DNA of 64,000 nt from Zestomonas carbonaria (GCF_904061905.1 NZ_CAJFCI010000016.1:1-64000); one strand, 5' to 3'. Shown: positions 1-8,768, counted from the first letter of the stretch. Made by a program: numbers and translations. The notes: a model not told the origin generated them from the sequence alone.

Positions 1-96
1 CGGATCAAGGTGATCAAACGCATGGCCTATGGCTTCCGGGACTCGGACTACTTCTTCCTGAAAATCAAGGCCGCCTTCCCCGGGAAAGCGCGATGA
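1..96 (+). CDS. C-terminal end of an ISL3-like transposase (partial)
   Basis: Reading frame 1 is open from the window edge to a TGA at 94-96 and encodes the last 31 residues of a protein, including a YGFRDSDYFFLKIKAAFPG stretch. The K-R-x-A-Y-G-F-R-D pattern followed by an aromatic-rich end resembles the C-terminus of DDE transposases of the ISL3 (IS204/IS1001/IS1165) group. I infer this from the short tail only; the catalytic domain lies outside the window. I could not recognise a terminal inverted repeat downstream, so it may be a fragment. Confidence 0.5.
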   Translation, partial: RIKVIKRMAYGFRDSDYFFLKIKAAFPGKAR

Positions 97-192
97 ACCC
101 TTTTTTTGCGGCGGCATTCCGACGACACCCACCGGCCGAATGGCGCAGGCTTTCCTATACTCAAAAGCCCACCCATTCATGGGAGAACCGCA

Positions 193-438
193 ATGCGCCG
201 CCTCAGCCTCCTGTTTGCCGCCCTGCTGTTCAGTACCCCACTGTGGGCCATGCACTGCCCGCAGGACATGGCCAAGATCGACCAACTGCTGCAAAGCAAC
301 CCGCCCAGCGACCCCGCCGTGCTGGCCCAGGTGCAGAAACTGCGTGCCGAGGGTGAAGAACTGCACAAGGCAGGCAACCACTCCGAATCGGTGAAAGTGC
401 TCGGCGAAGCCCTGCAACTGCTCGAAGCCAGCGAGTAG
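193..438 (+). CDS. small secreted protein with signal peptide
   Basis: The 81-residue product starts with a clear Sec signal peptide (MRRLSLLFAALLFSTPLWA, cleavage probably after residue 19), then a short helical mature part with one early cysteine. I chose the ATG at 193 because a GGGAGA ribosome-binding site lies just upstream and the signal peptide starts there; longer upstream starts would bury it. The helical KLRAEGEELHKAGNHSESVKVLGEALQLLE segment looks like a single TPR-type hairpin. Similar small periplasmic proteins are common in Pseudomonas, but I know no function. It converges on the sensor kinase. Confidence 0.7.
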   Translation: MRRLSLLFAALLFSTPLWAMHCPQDMAKIDQLLQSNPPSDPAVLAQVQKLRAEGEELHKAGNHSESVKVLGEALQLLEASE

Positions 439-443
439 CCACG

Positions 444-469
444 TTATCGGCCCGGGCCCCCGCCGATAA
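444..469. terminator. possible bidirectional terminator hairpin
   Basis: TTATCGGC at 444-451 pairs with GCCGATAA at 462-469 around a GC-rich loop, exactly between the convergent small secreted protein and the sensor kinase. There is no clear T-run, so intrinsic termination is uncertain. Confidence 0.35.
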
Positions 470-477
470 AGGGGCCC

Positions 478-3387
478 TCAGGCCGTCTGCCCCAGCAACG
501 ACATGGCCAGCCGGCGCACCTGCTGCAGGTCCACCGGCTTGGCCAGGCAACCCTGGGCGCCGCGATGGCGGGCTTCGGCGAAGGCTTCCTCGTCGGCCGC
601 CGCGCTGATCACCAGCACCGGCACCTCATGCAGGCGCACGGAGCGGCGCAGGTAGTCGAGCACTTCGAGCCCGTCGCCATCCGGCAGGTCGAGATCGAGC
701 AGCACCAGGGCCGGCGTCGCCGTCTCCAGCTCGGCGAGCGCCCGCTGCACGGTGGCCACCCCACGCACTTCCGCGAGATCGCGCAACCCCTCCTGCAACA
801 CCTTCAGGCAGGCCGGATGGTCCTCGACGCACAACACCTCGGCCAGCGGCCGTGACTCAGGCGCCGGAGTGGATGCCTGGACGTCGTCCGTATCGACTGG
901 AGCGGCCGCGCCGGGCAGGTCGATCCAGAAGCGGCTGCCCTCGCCCGGCGCACTGCGCAGGCCGATCTCGCCATCCATCAGCTCGGCCAGCTCACGGCAC
1001 AGCACCAGGCCGATGCCGGCGCCGGGAATGCTGGAGTTTTCCCAGCCGAGCCGCTGGAACGGCTGGAACAGGCGCTCCTGCTGCTCCTCGCTGAGCCCCG
1101 GACCGCTGTCCTCGACCCACAGCCGCACGCAGCTCGGGCGCACCTCGTAGCCCAGGCTGACCAGGCCGTGCGGGCTGTTGTACTTGATCGCGTTGGACAG
1201 CAGGTTGAGCAACACCTGGCGCAGCCGGCGCACGTCGCCGAGCACGTACAGCGGCGGATCGACGGGCATCACCTGCAACTGCTGCTGGCGCTGCTGCACC
1301 TCCGGTTGGATCAGCTCGGCACAGCCGGCCAGCAAGGCACCGACCTCCACCGGCTTGAGCTGCAGTTGCTGGCGCCGGCTCTCGATGCTCGACAGGTCGA
1401 GGATGTCGTCGACCAGCGAGGTCAGGTGGCGGCTGGCATTGACGATCTCCCGCGCGTAGCCGAGCACCGGCTGGGCATCACCCTGCTCCTCGGCCTCCAG
1501 CTCGATCAGTTGGCCAAAGCCGTGGATGGCATTGAGCGGCGTGCGCAGCTCGTGGCTCATGCTGGACAGGAAGCGGCTCTTCGCCTGGCTGGCGGCCTGG
1601 GCCTCCAGGCTGGCGCGGCGCAGGTCTTCCTGTACCTGCTTCAGGCGGGTGATGTCGACGTGGGTGCCGGCGATCTTGGTCGCGAAGCCATAGGCGTCCC
1701 GTTCGAGCACCTGGCCACGGCTGAGCAGCCAGGCGTAGCGCCCTTCGGCGTCGGCGAAACGGTACTCGGCATCGAAGACATCCTCGCTCTCGCGGCATTG
1801 CAGGCGCAGGCGGCGCACGCGGTCTCGATCGTCGGGATGGACACGCTCGTTGTACTCGACCAGCGGCACCTGGTCGCGTTGCAGGCCGAAACGGCGGATG
1901 AAGCGCTCGCCCAGCTTGAAGGTCAGGGTCTCGCCATCCATCTCCCAGAGGCTTTCGGTGGTGCTTTCCAGCACCAGCTCCAGCTTGCGCTGGGCGCGTT
2001 CGCGCTCCGCCTCGCTGGCCTGCAACTGCGCGCCGGCCTGGCTGACCGCCTCGCCCATGACGACCAGTTCGTCGATCGAACTGCTCGGCGCAGGCGGCTG
2101 GTAATCGCCCTGGCCGAGCTTGCGCAACATGCCGGCGATCCCCTGCAACGGCTCGGCCAGTTCGCCGCTCAGGCGCCGCGAGCGCCGCCACATCCAGGCG
2201 AAGAACAGCGCATAGAAGGACAGCAGGCCGGCGATCAGCAGGTAGCCGATCTGCCGGTAGTGTTCCGCCAGGCGGTTGGTCTCCTGGAAGATGTTCGCCT
2301 CGTCGACCACCAGCAGCAGGCGCCAGCCGGTCTGCGGGATCTCGCTCCAGGCCACCAGTTGCTTGCGCCCGCCGAGCGACACCTCGCGCACGTCGCTGCC
2401 GCTCGCGGCCATCGCCTCCAGCAGCGGCTGCAATTCGCTGCGCTTGCCGAGGTTGAAATCCTCGGGCTTGAAGGTTTCCTGCTGCACCGCCTGGCGATAG
2501 GCGTACTGGGTCAGCTCGCTGACACCGAAGTCGCGCTCGCCGGCCTTGGGCAGCGCCATGATGTTGTTGTCGCGGCTGACCAGCATCGCGTAACCCTGCC
2601 AGGGCACTTGCAGGCTGCCGATCTCGGCGAGCATGTTGTTGATGGTGATGTCCAGGCCGACCACCCCTTCGAGGAAGTCGCCGCGATACACCGGGGCGAT
2701 CCCCGACATCATCCAGCCCTGCCCGGCCGGGTCCAGGTAGACGTCGGTCCAGGCCACCTTGCGCTCCGGGTTGTGGCGGGCGTCGGCGAGGTAATAGAAG
2801 TTGTAGTTGGGGATCACCATGTCGTGCGGATAGCGATCCGGGGTCATGAAGAACGGATAGATGCGGTTGTAGCTGTCCCAACTGTTGAAGTAGACCGCCG
2901 CCACCAGCGGGTTGGCCTCGTGGATCGAGCGCATCAGCGGGTCGACGTGCATCAGCCGCAGGGCCTTGGCGTGATCCTGGCGCTCGGGCGGCGTGCCATT
3001 CGCATAGAAGGAAGCCGCGCGGCCATCGTCGCTGCGGCTGTAGAACACCCCGCTCGGGGTCATCGCGTGGCGCTGGCGCTCCAGCTCGTCCGGCTGCAGG
3101 TCCGGGTCGAGCAACGCGCGCGTCACCGCGTCGCGATAGATGCGCACCTGCGCCTCGATGGCCTGCAGCCGGCTGTCGATGACCTGCCCCTCGCGGCGCA
3201 CCGCGGCGGCCAGGTCCTGCACCGCGCTCTCCTGCAGGTGATCGATCTGCGAATCGCGAATCGCCGCGTTGGTCAGCAGATACACCGCGATCAACACCGA
3301 CTCGACCAGGATCAGCGGAATCAGCGCGCTCTGCACGAAGGCTCGCCAGATCCACTGGCGCAAGGGATAACGAGATGATCGCGGCAT
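478..3387 (-). CDS. hybrid sensor histidine kinase (dCache-PAS-HisKA-HATPase-REC)
   Basis: This 969-residue membrane kinase would sense an extracytoplasmic ligand and phosphorylate its own receiver. In order it shows an N-terminal membrane helix (about residues 10-40), a large periplasmic region of dCache type up to about 375, a second membrane helix (about 378-399, IGYLLIAGLLSFYALFFAW), a linker and coiled coil, a PAS domain (about 480-600), the H-box SHELRTPLNA with His near 612, N and G boxes, and a C-terminal receiver with LLDLDLPDG (phospho-acceptor Asp near 898). I chose the ATG at 3387, just before the basic residues preceding the first membrane helix. A 72-residue upstream extension has no membrane or domain signal. 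No output domain follows the receiver, so phosphotransfer to a separate regulator is likely. The gene is divergent from ssrA. Confidence 0.9.
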   Translation of the reverse strand: MPRSSRYPLRQWIWRAFVQSALIPLILVESVLIAVYLLTNAAIRDSQIDHLQESAVQDLAAAVRREGQVIDSRLQAIEAQVRIYRDAVTRALLDPDLQPDELERQRHAMTPSGVFYSRSDDGRAASFYANGTPPERQDHAKALRLMHVDPLMRSIHEANPLVAAVYFNSWDSYNRIYPFFMTPDRYPHDMVIPNYNFYYLADARHNPERKVAWTDVYLDPAGQGWMMSGIAPVYRGDFLEGVVGLDITINNMLAEIGSLQVPWQGYAMLVSRDNNIMALPKAGERDFGVSELTQYAYRQAVQQETFKPEDFNLGKRSELQPLLEAMAASGSDVREVSLGGRKQLVAWSEIPQTGWRLLLVVDEANIFQETNRLAEHYRQIGYLLIAGLLSFYALFFAWMWRRSRRLSGELAEPLQGIAGMLRKLGQGDYQPPAPSSSIDELVVMGEAVSQAGAQLQASEAERERAQRKLELVLESTTESLWEMDGETLTFKLGERFIRRFGLQRDQVPLVEYNERVHPDDRDRVRRLRLQCRESEDVFDAEYRFADAEGRYAWLLSRGQVLERDAYGFATKIAGTHVDITRLKQVQEDLRRASLEAQAASQAKSRFLSSMSHELRTPLNAIHGFGQLIELEAEEQGDAQPVLGYAREIVNASRHLTSLVDDILDLSSIESRRQQLQLKPVEVGALLAGCAELIQPEVQQRQQQLQVMPVDPPLYVLGDVRRLRQVLLNLLSNAIKYNSPHGLVSLGYEVRPSCVRLWVEDSGPGLSEEQQERLFQPFQRLGWENSSIPGAGIGLVLCRELAELMDGEIGLRSAPGEGSRFWIDLPGAAAPVDTDDVQASTPAPESRPLAEVLCVEDHPACLKVLQEGLRDLAEVRGVATVQRALAELETATPALVLLDLDLPDGDGLEVLDYLRRSVRLHEVPVLVISAAADEEAFAEARHRGAQGCLAKPVDLQQVRRLAMSLLGQTA

Positions 3388-3460
3388 GGACGTCCCTGAG
3401 TCGACGACGGCAAAGAGCGCATCATAACGATTGTCGGACAGCAGCAGGGCACTCCGATGG

Positions 3461-3489
3461 TCGACTCGACGGAACCTTTGCCGTAGACT
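3461..3489 (+). promoter_or_regulatory. candidate sigma-70 promoter of ssrA
   Basis: TCGACT (3461-3466) and TAGACT (3484-3489) are separated by 17 bp and resemble -35 and -10 boxes. They would start transcription about 25 bp before the mature tmRNA 5' end, consistent with a precursor trimmed by RNase P. Assigned by eye only. Confidence 0.4.
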
Positions 3490-3521
3490 GCGTGTCCCTC
3501 CTGTGTACCCACAGAGGTTTT

Positions 3522-3878
3522 GGGGCCGATTAGGATTCGACGCCGGTAACGAAACTTGAGGGGCATGCCGAGTAGGTGACAGTTCTCGTAAATCCGCTGC
3601 CACAACTTCATAGTTGCCAACGACGACAACTACGCTCTGGCCGCCTAAGGGCGCCAGCAGACCCTAGGGGATGCCTGTAAACCCGAAGATTTGGTCTGTC
3701 AGATAGAACAGGATCGCCGCCAAGTTCGCTGTAGACGTAACGGCTAAAACTCATACAGCTCGCTCCAAGCACCCTGCCACTCGGGCGGCGCGGAGTTAAC
3801 TCAGTAGAGATGGCTAAGCATGTAGAACCGATAGCGGAGAGCTGGCGGACGGGGGTTCAAATCCCCCCGGCTCCACCA
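3522..3878 (+). ncRNA. ssrA: tmRNA (ssrA)
   Basis: The 357-nt gene begins GGGGCCGATTAGGATTCGAC and ends with the tRNA-like TTCAAATC T-loop, acceptor strand and encoded CCA (3876-3878), the hallmark of one-piece tmRNA. The tag reading frame at 3616-3648 reads ANDDNYALAA then TAA, the Pseudomonas degradation tag. It rescues stalled ribosomes by trans-translation together with SmpB. tmRNA genes are well-known insertion sites for islands, which fits the acquired DNA starting right after it. No second copy of the 3' end was seen in this window. Confidence 0.98.
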
Positions 3879-3888
3879 AACAACCATC

Positions 3889-3914
3889 AAAGACGTCCTC
3901 GGACGTCTTTTTTT
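3889..3914 (+). terminator. Rho-independent terminator of ssrA
   Basis: AAAGACGTCC (3889-3898) is followed by its inverted copy GGACGTCTTT (3901-3910) and continues into a T-run to 3914, starting about 10 bp after the tmRNA CCA end. This is a textbook intrinsic terminator for the plus strand. Confidence 0.85.
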
Positions 3915-4197
3915 GTGCCTGAAACCCAGTAAATACGGGACCTCCAGCGCTATTACGATCCGATAGCGTCCAGCAGGATCCACGAAACTCGGTATTCCAA
4001 GTGGTATTCCAAGCCATCGATTGGTCATTCTTGGAATACCGGAACCGCTCTTGGAAAACCTATGTTCGCCCATGCTAGCCGCCTCTCGGACCTCGCCATG
4101 CTTCAGGCCGAGATCACCGAGCCTTGGACGCCTCCAGGATCCAGGAAGGTTTGAGCCCTTCGGCCGCCCCTCTGCCGACCTACCGGGGCTGGGGCAG
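3915..4197. other. intergenic junction region with 10-bp repeats
   Basis: No convincing gene is present between the ssrA terminator and the lipocalin-like gene. Short frames here have no recognisable domain, and one of them simply reads through the antisense of the tmRNA. The stretch holds a cluster of GGTATTCCAA repeats at 3991-4060 (listed separately). Because it lies directly after ssrA and before clearly foreign genes, it is the most likely place for the left junction of inserted DNA, but no att duplication is visible. Confidence 0.5.
3991..4060. repeat. cluster of GGTATTCCAA direct and inverted repeats
   Basis: GGTATTCCAA occurs at 3991-4000 and again at 4003-4012 (12-bp period). Its inverse TTGGAATACC is at 4031-4040, and a one-mismatch copy TTGGAAAACC is at 4051-4060. 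Two direct and two inverted copies within 70 bp next to an integration-prone tmRNA resemble arm-type binding sites of a tyrosine integrase or excisionase. That role is inference. Confidence 0.6.
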
Positions 4198-4635
4198 TCA
4201 AGCATCGACCGGAACGGCCCGCCGCCAGACGAGCCTGGCGGTGCGCGCTTCCGGGGTACCCTCCTCGAGGCGCGCGGTCAGCGCCAGCACGTCCCCATCC
4301 AGAACCGCCACCCGGCGCTGCGTGCCGCCCCCCCAGTTGGGGAACAGGCTGTGGCGCACATGGTGCTGGATAACATCCCCCTGCACCTCGTAGCCCCCCG
4401 CGTAGGTCAGGTAGCTGCCGTAGGCGGCGGCCTTCTCCGCATCGCTGGCCGACCATTGCCCGCCGCTACGGAACGGCTCGCGGTTCTTCCTGGCGACCAC
4501 GCAGAACATGCCGTGCGGCCCGTATTCGATGAAGCCCTCCAGTTCCACGCCCATCGGGTGGACCACGCGGCCGTCGTCGTAGAGCTGTTCCCAGGCGAGG
4601 ATTTCCCAGCGGCCCTGGATGTCTGCTGCGTTCAT
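4198..4635 (-). CDS. lipocalin-like domain protein
   Basis: The 145-residue product has the pattern of the lipocalin-like domain family (PF13924 type): IQGRWEILAWE near the N-terminus, a G-x-I-x-Y-x-x-x-G-M-F segment (FIEYGPHGMFCVV), then a YAGGYEVQGDVIQHHV strand pair and the final LVWRRA strand. Such small beta-barrel proteins often occur in catabolic operons and may bind or isomerise a hydrophobic intermediate; the exact role is not established. It is the last gene of the minus-strand operon and starts 4 bp after the stop of the hydrolase gene. Confidence 0.7.
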   Translation of the reverse strand: MNAADIQGRWEILAWEQLYDDGRVVHPMGVELEGFIEYGPHGMFCVVARKNREPFRSGGQWSASDAEKAAAYGSYLTYAGGYEVQGDVIQHHVRHSLFPNWGGGTQRRVAVLDGDVLALTARLEEGTPEARTARLVWRRAVPVDA

Positions 4636-4639
4636 GGCG

Positions 4640-5476
4640 TTACTCCGGCGTTTTAATGAGGAAATCCATCAGCAGGCGGATGAACTCCCCTGCCCGCTCG
4701 ATCTGCACCCAGTGCCCGCACTCGCCGAACACGTGCAGTTGCGCATGGGGGATCAGGCGCAACATGCGCTCGGAGACCTCCAGCGGAATCACCTGGTCGT
4801 CGCGGCCATGGATCAGCAAGGTTTGCTGGGGCAGGTCGCGTAGCGCGTCCTCGGGCAGCGCGAGCATCTCCACGCCCTGCTGGCGTGGCGCGGGGAACAG
4901 CCGGGCGAAGCGCGTTTGCACGTCGTCGCGGATGCTGGCCTCGTAGCGCATGCGCACCAGGTCGTCGTTGATCAGCGAATGGTCGTAGGCGAACACGCCC
5001 ATCAGCTCGCCCATGGCCTGCAGCGAGGGTTGGTAGCCCCAGACCTTCTCCAGGCCCTCGGTGATGGGGAAGGAAAGCCCCGCCGAGCCCATCAGCACCA
5101 GGCGCTTCACCCGTTGCGGATGGCGCTGGGCCAGGGCCAGGGCGATGGCGCCGCCGAAGGAGTTGCCGACCACCGAGACGCTGGCGATGTCCAGGGCGTC
5201 GAGCAGGCCGGTCAGTTGCTTGACCCAGGCTTCGGGGTCCAGCCGGCGCTCGCCGGGGCACTGGGTGTAGCCGAAGCCGAGCATGTCCGGGGCGATCACC
5301 CGGGCGCGCGCGGAGAGTTCGGGGATCACCCCGCGCCAGTTGGCCCAGGCGGTGACGCCCGGGCCGGAACCGTGGATCAGCAGGATCGGTTCGCCCTTGC
5401 CCTGGTCGTGGTAGTTGATGGTGCAGTCGCCGATGCGAAGGCTGTTGGCGATTTCTGGCGATGTCCGGGTAGTCAT
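4640..5476 (-). CDS. alpha/beta hydrolase, meta-cleavage product hydrolase
   Basis: This 278-residue enzyme belongs to the BphD/DmpD/TodF group that hydrolyses the C-C bond of ring-cleavage products to a 2-hydroxydienoate and an acid. Visible features are the oxyanion segment LLIHGSGPGVTAWANWR (residues 32-48), the nucleophile elbow GNSFGG with Ser106, the acid GRDDQVIP with Asp227, and GHWVQIE with His255. The ATG at 5476 overlaps the dioxygenase stop by ATGA, so the two are translationally coupled, which supports a shared substrate. A longer open frame upstream of this start is the shadow of the dioxygenase gene. Substrate side-chain preference cannot be read from the sequence. Confidence 0.88.
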   Translation of the reverse strand: MTTRTSPEIANSLRIGDCTINYHDQGKGEPILLIHGSGPGVTAWANWRGVIPELSARARVIAPDMLGFGYTQCPGERRLDPEAWVKQLTGLLDALDIASVSVVGNSFGGAIALALAQRHPQRVKRLVLMGSAGLSFPITEGLEKVWGYQPSLQAMGELMGVFAYDHSLINDDLVRMRYEASIRDDVQTRFARLFPAPRQQGVEMLALPEDALRDLPQQTLLIHGRDDQVIPLEVSERMLRLIPHAQLHVFGECGHWVQIERAGEFIRLLMDFLIKTPE

Positions 5477-6432
5477 TGTCTGGCCTTTGCGGTCTGGCTG
5501 GTGGTAACGACGGGAGCACGCATGCCCTGCGCGGCCAGGCGCTTGAGAATCTGCCTGGCCTCCTCGCGCTTGTCCGGCGGCAGCCAGGTGCGGTCGTGCC
5601 CCCACAGGCTCATGCCCTGCAGTTCTTCCACCTCCCAGTCGGGGCCGATGGTGCGCCCGGCCCAGCCGAGCTCGAACATCCAGCCGTCGGGGTTCTTCAG
5701 GTAGAAGGAGGTGACGTGGTCGTTGATGTGCCGGCCGAGGGTGACGCCGATGCACTCGGGGTCGGCCAGCGCCATGTCGTAGGCCCGCCCGAGGTCGTCG
5801 AAGTCGTTGTACTCCAGCATCATGTGGTAGATCTTCGCCGGCCCGCCGGTGTGGGCGATGCCCAGGGTGTGGTGGCGCGGGTTGACGTGGAGGAACTCGA
5901 CGCGGAACGGCGCCCGGGCGCGGTCGCTGACCTTGAAGCCCAGCACCTCCTTGTAGAGGTGGCACATCTGCTCGAAGTGCGCGGTGATCAGCGCCACGTG
6001 GCCGATGCCCAGCTCGCCGGTGCGGAAACCGCCCAGCGGGCGCCCCGGCACGAAGGGGCTGGCGGCGTCGGCCAGGCCCCAGGCCACTTCGATGCGCACA
6101 CCGTCGGGGTCGCGGAAATGCAGCATTCCGGCGACGCCGCGCAGGGCGTTCTCCTGCTCTGTGCCGCGGGTGATCGGGTAGCCCGCCGCCGTCAATGCCT
6201 GGGCGGCCTGCTCCAGCTCCTCCGCGTCCCCGACCTCGAAGCCCATGCCCATGCTGGGTTCGCCTTCGCAGGCTTCGAGCAGCAGGCGCTGGACCTTCTG
6301 GTCGGCGCGCAGGCGCACGCAGCGCCCCGGCTCGACCACCTCCACCTGCAGGCCGATGTGTTCCGCCGCCTGCTTCTGCCAGGCCGGCAGGTTGGGTGTG
6401 CCGACTATCACGTAGCTCAGTGCCCTGATCAT
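5473..6432 (-). CDS. type I extradiol ring-cleavage dioxygenase (catechol 2,3-dioxygenase-like)
   Basis: The 319-residue protein has two vicinal-oxygen-chelate modules and opens a catechol ring next to the hydroxyls. Predicted Fe(II) ligands are His145 (GIGHVAL), His203 (IYHMML) and Glu254 (WMFELGW). The extradiol signature runs from H-V-T-S-F-Y-L-K-N-P-D-G to the glutamate. Length and spacing match two-domain enzymes such as BphC (2,3-dihydroxybiphenyl dioxygenase) and HsaC. I selected the ATG at 6432, where the first beta strand (MIRALSYVIVG) begins; the longer frame runs into the SDR gene. It lies between an SDR dehydrogenase and the hydrolase, the usual order in biphenyl or cumate-type pathways. 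Confidence 0.9.
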   Translation of the reverse strand: MIRALSYVIVGTPNLPAWQKQAAEHIGLQVEVVEPGRCVRLRADQKVQRLLLEACEGEPSMGMGFEVGDAEELEQAAQALTAAGYPITRGTEQENALRGVAGMLHFRDPDGVRIEVAWGLADAASPFVPGRPLGGFRTGELGIGHVALITAHFEQMCHLYKEVLGFKVSDRARAPFRVEFLHVNPRHHTLGIAHTGGPAKIYHMMLEYNDFDDLGRAYDMALADPECIGVTLGRHINDHVTSFYLKNPDGWMFELGWAGRTIGPDWEVEELQGMSLWGHDRTWLPPDKREEARQILKRLAAQGMRAPVVTTSQTAKARQ

Positions 6433-6466
6433 GCTTGCGCCTCTCCTGCGCTGGTCCATGTGTGTG

Positions 6467-7225
6467 TCATTCCGCCGACATCCCGCCATCGACCGAGAGG
6501 GTGGCCCCGGTGACGTAGGAGGCCTGCCCGGAAAGCAGCCACAGCAGCGCCGCGCAGACTTCCCCGGGCTGGCCGATGCGCCGCATGGGCACGCCGTCGT
6601 CGTACAGGTGCTCGTCGCCGCCGGTGACGCGGTCGAAGCTCGGCGTCTTGATCGGCCCCGGGCAGAGGGCGTTCACTCGGATGCCGCGGGTCGCGTAGTC
6701 CAGCGCCGCAGCGCGGGTGGCGCCGACGATGCCGTGCTTGGCGGCCACGTAGCCGGCGGTGCGCGGCATCGCCTTGAGGCCGAAGATCGAGGCGTTGTTG
6801 ACGATGGAGCCGCCGCCCGTGCGCAGCATCGCCTCGGCTTCGAATCGCATCATGTAGAGGACGCCCTTGAGGTTGATGTCGACCACCTCGTCGAGCTCTG
6901 CCAGGGGCGTTTCGTGGATGTCGTGGAACGCGCGCTGCAGGCCGGCGTTGTTGAAGGCGCCGTCGAGCCGCCCGTAGTACTTCATGGCCAATTCGACCAG
7001 CGCTTGGCAGTCGGCGGGCTTCGCCACATCGGTGACCCGGAACAGCGCCTGGCCACCCGCCGCGACGATCTCCTCGACCACCGCCAGGCCGGCCTGCGGG
7101 TTGCGATTGCCCAGCACCACACGGGCGCCAGCCCTGGCCAGGGCCAGGCAGGCATCTCGGCCCATGCCGCTGCCCCCGCCGGTGACGATGATCACCCGGT
7201 CACGCAGTTGGTAGTCCACACTCAT
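6467..7225 (-). CDS. SDR-family NAD(P)-dependent dehydrogenase
   Basis: The 252-residue product is a classical short-chain dehydrogenase: cofactor motif TGGGSGMG (15-22), NNAG (92-95), and catalytic Ser146, Tyr159 and Lys163 (YVAAK). The C-terminal GATLSVDGG is typical of this group. In an aromatic pathway an SDR commonly rearomatises a cis-dihydrodiol to the catechol cleaved by the next enzyme, which fits the extradiol gene 34 bp downstream. Other substrates cannot be excluded because SDR specificity is not predictable from motifs. Confidence 0.88.
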   Translation of the reverse strand: MSVDYQLRDRVIIVTGGGSGMGRDACLALARAGARVVLGNRNPQAGLAVVEEIVAAGGQALFRVTDVAKPADCQALVELAMKYYGRLDGAFNNAGLQRAFHDIHETPLAELDEVVDINLKGVLYMMRFEAEAMLRTGGGSIVNNASIFGLKAMPRTAGYVAAKHGIVGATRAAALDYATRGIRVNALCPGPIKTPSFDRVTGGDEHLYDDGVPMRRIGQPGEVCAALLWLLSGQASYVTGATLSVDGGMSAE

Positions 7226-7293
7226 CCACTAACCCTCCTGGACGTGAAAAAGAGGCGCCGGCCGAGAGGCTCCCGGACGGCCGGGCACCGCAC

Positions 7294-8742
7294 TCAGGCC
7301 AGCGGGATGCGCCCCAGCAATGCTTCGAGGGCAATGCCGATGGCCAGCAGGCGACGGTCGGTCCCGGGCCTGGCATCCAGTTCCAACCCGACCGGCATGC
7401 CACTGCGGCTGCCCAGGCCGATCGGCATCTGGATGCACGGCAGGCCGGCGCTGGCGGCCGGCTCGGTGTTCTGGATCAGGCGTTCGAAGCATTCCGGCAG
7501 GTTGACCTCGTCGCTGGCCAACGGCGCGACGATGGTGGTGGTCGGGAATACCAGGGCGTCCAGGCCGTGCTGCTCGAACAGGTCCTGGTAGTGCTCCATC
7601 AGCGCCTGGCGGCCGCCGTTCCGCGCCGCTGCGTAAACGGGCCCGACGTCGACCAGGCCCTGGTTGCCGGGAACCTTCCTCGGCAGTACCCACTGCTCAT
7701 AGATGGCCCGCACGTCCGGGCTGTGGATAGCCTCGGCCAGCTCGCGAATATCGATGCCGGAACCCTGCTCGCGCAGATAGGCGACCATGTCGTCGTAGGC
7801 TTCGTGGATCACCACCGGAAAACCGATCGGCTGGTTCAGTGCCTGGAGGTGCGAGCCCGCCACGTCCACCAGGGTCACGCCGTGGTCGCGCAGCTTCGCC
7901 AGGGCCGCCTCGGCGACCTCCCGCGTGTCCGCATCCAGGTTGCTCCAGAACTCCTGGACGACGCCCAGGCGCAGGCTGCCCAGGGTCACCGGCGGCAGCG
8001 CATGGTCGTCGCAGATCAGCGCATCGAGCAGGGCGACGTCGGCCATGCACAGGGCCATGGGGCCAATGGTGTCGCGGCTGCGGGCAATCGGGATCACGCC
8101 ATGGTCCGGGTAGCGGTCACGGCTCGGACGCAATGACGAGCAGCCGTTCAACGCACAGGGGATGCGCATCGAGCCGCCGGTATCGGTCCCCAGGGCGGCC
8201 AGGGCCATGCGCGCGCCGAGGGCCACGGCGCTGCCGGAAGAGGAGCCGCCGGCGATGCGCTCGCTGTCGTAGGCATTGCGCACCCCGGGCCGGCTGCCGC
8301 TGTTGAAGGCGCCGTTGTAGCCCGTGGCGCCGAAGGCCAGCTCATGCATGTTGGTCTTGCCCAGCAGGATCGCCCCGGCCTCGCGGAGCTTCTGCACCGC
8401 CAGCGCGTCGTGCCGGGGAACGAAGCTGGCGAACGCCGGCGTACCGGCGGTACAGGGCAGCCCAGCGACATGGATGTTGTCCTTGACCACGATGGGAATG
8501 CCGCTCAGCGGCTTCAGCGGCTGGCCGGCGCGGCGGGCGGCATCGGCGGCGCGTGCCGCGGCCAGCGCCCCCTCCCCGTCCAGCGTCACGTAGACATTCA
8601 GCTCCCGCCCCTCCTCGGCACGCTCCAGGCAGGCCCGGACCAGCTCGGTGCTGCTGAGGACGCCATCGCGGAAGGCGGCCTGGGCCTCGGCGATGGTCAG
8701 GTCGGTGGCGGCGGGAGCGGCCATGGCGTCGAAAAGCTTCAT
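7294..8742 (-). CDS. amidase signature family hydrolase
   Basis: This 482-residue enzyme belongs to the amidase signature family, which hydrolyses carboxamides. The Ser-cisSer-Lys triad is visible: Lys87 in VVKDN, cis-Ser167 in the glycine/serine-rich GGSSSGSAVALGARM stretch, and nucleophile Ser191 in DTGGSMRIP, with the usual 24-residue serine spacing. A DSERIAGGSSSGSA segment and the C-terminal GLPCIQMPIGL segment are typical. An amidase inside an aromatic operon suggests the growth substrate or an intermediate carries an amide bond. Indoleacetamide-hydrolase-like activity is one option. Confidence 0.88.
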   Translation of the reverse strand: MKLFDAMAAPAATDLTIAEAQAAFRDGVLSSTELVRACLERAEEGRELNVYVTLDGEGALAAARAADAARRAGQPLKPLSGIPIVVKDNIHVAGLPCTAGTPAFASFVPRHDALAVQKLREAGAILLGKTNMHELAFGATGYNGAFNSGSRPGVRNAYDSERIAGGSSSGSAVALGARMALAALGTDTGGSMRIPCALNGCSSLRPSRDRYPDHGVIPIARSRDTIGPMALCMADVALLDALICDDHALPPVTLGSLRLGVVQEFWSNLDADTREVAEAALAKLRDHGVTLVDVAGSHLQALNQPIGFPVVIHEAYDDMVAYLREQGSGIDIRELAEAIHSPDVRAIYEQWVLPRKVPGNQGLVDVGPVYAAARNGGRQALMEHYQDLFEQHGLDALVFPTTTIVAPLASDEVNLPECFERLIQNTEPAASAGLPCIQMPIGLGSRSGMPVGLELDARPGTDRRLLAIGIALEALLGRIPLA

Positions 8743-8768
8743 ACGATCTCCTTGCGAGAACTGGCCCT

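Noticed and set aside
1168..3378. 736-codon plus-strand open frame
   Set aside because: It lies wholly antisense to the sensor kinase, which has full domain support; the frame is a GC-bias shadow rich in Gln, His, Val and Ala with no domain.
3801..4205. Minus-strand open frame covering the tmRNA 3' end
   Set aside because: Reads through the antisense of ssrA and its terminator; a common annotation artefact beside tRNA-like genes.
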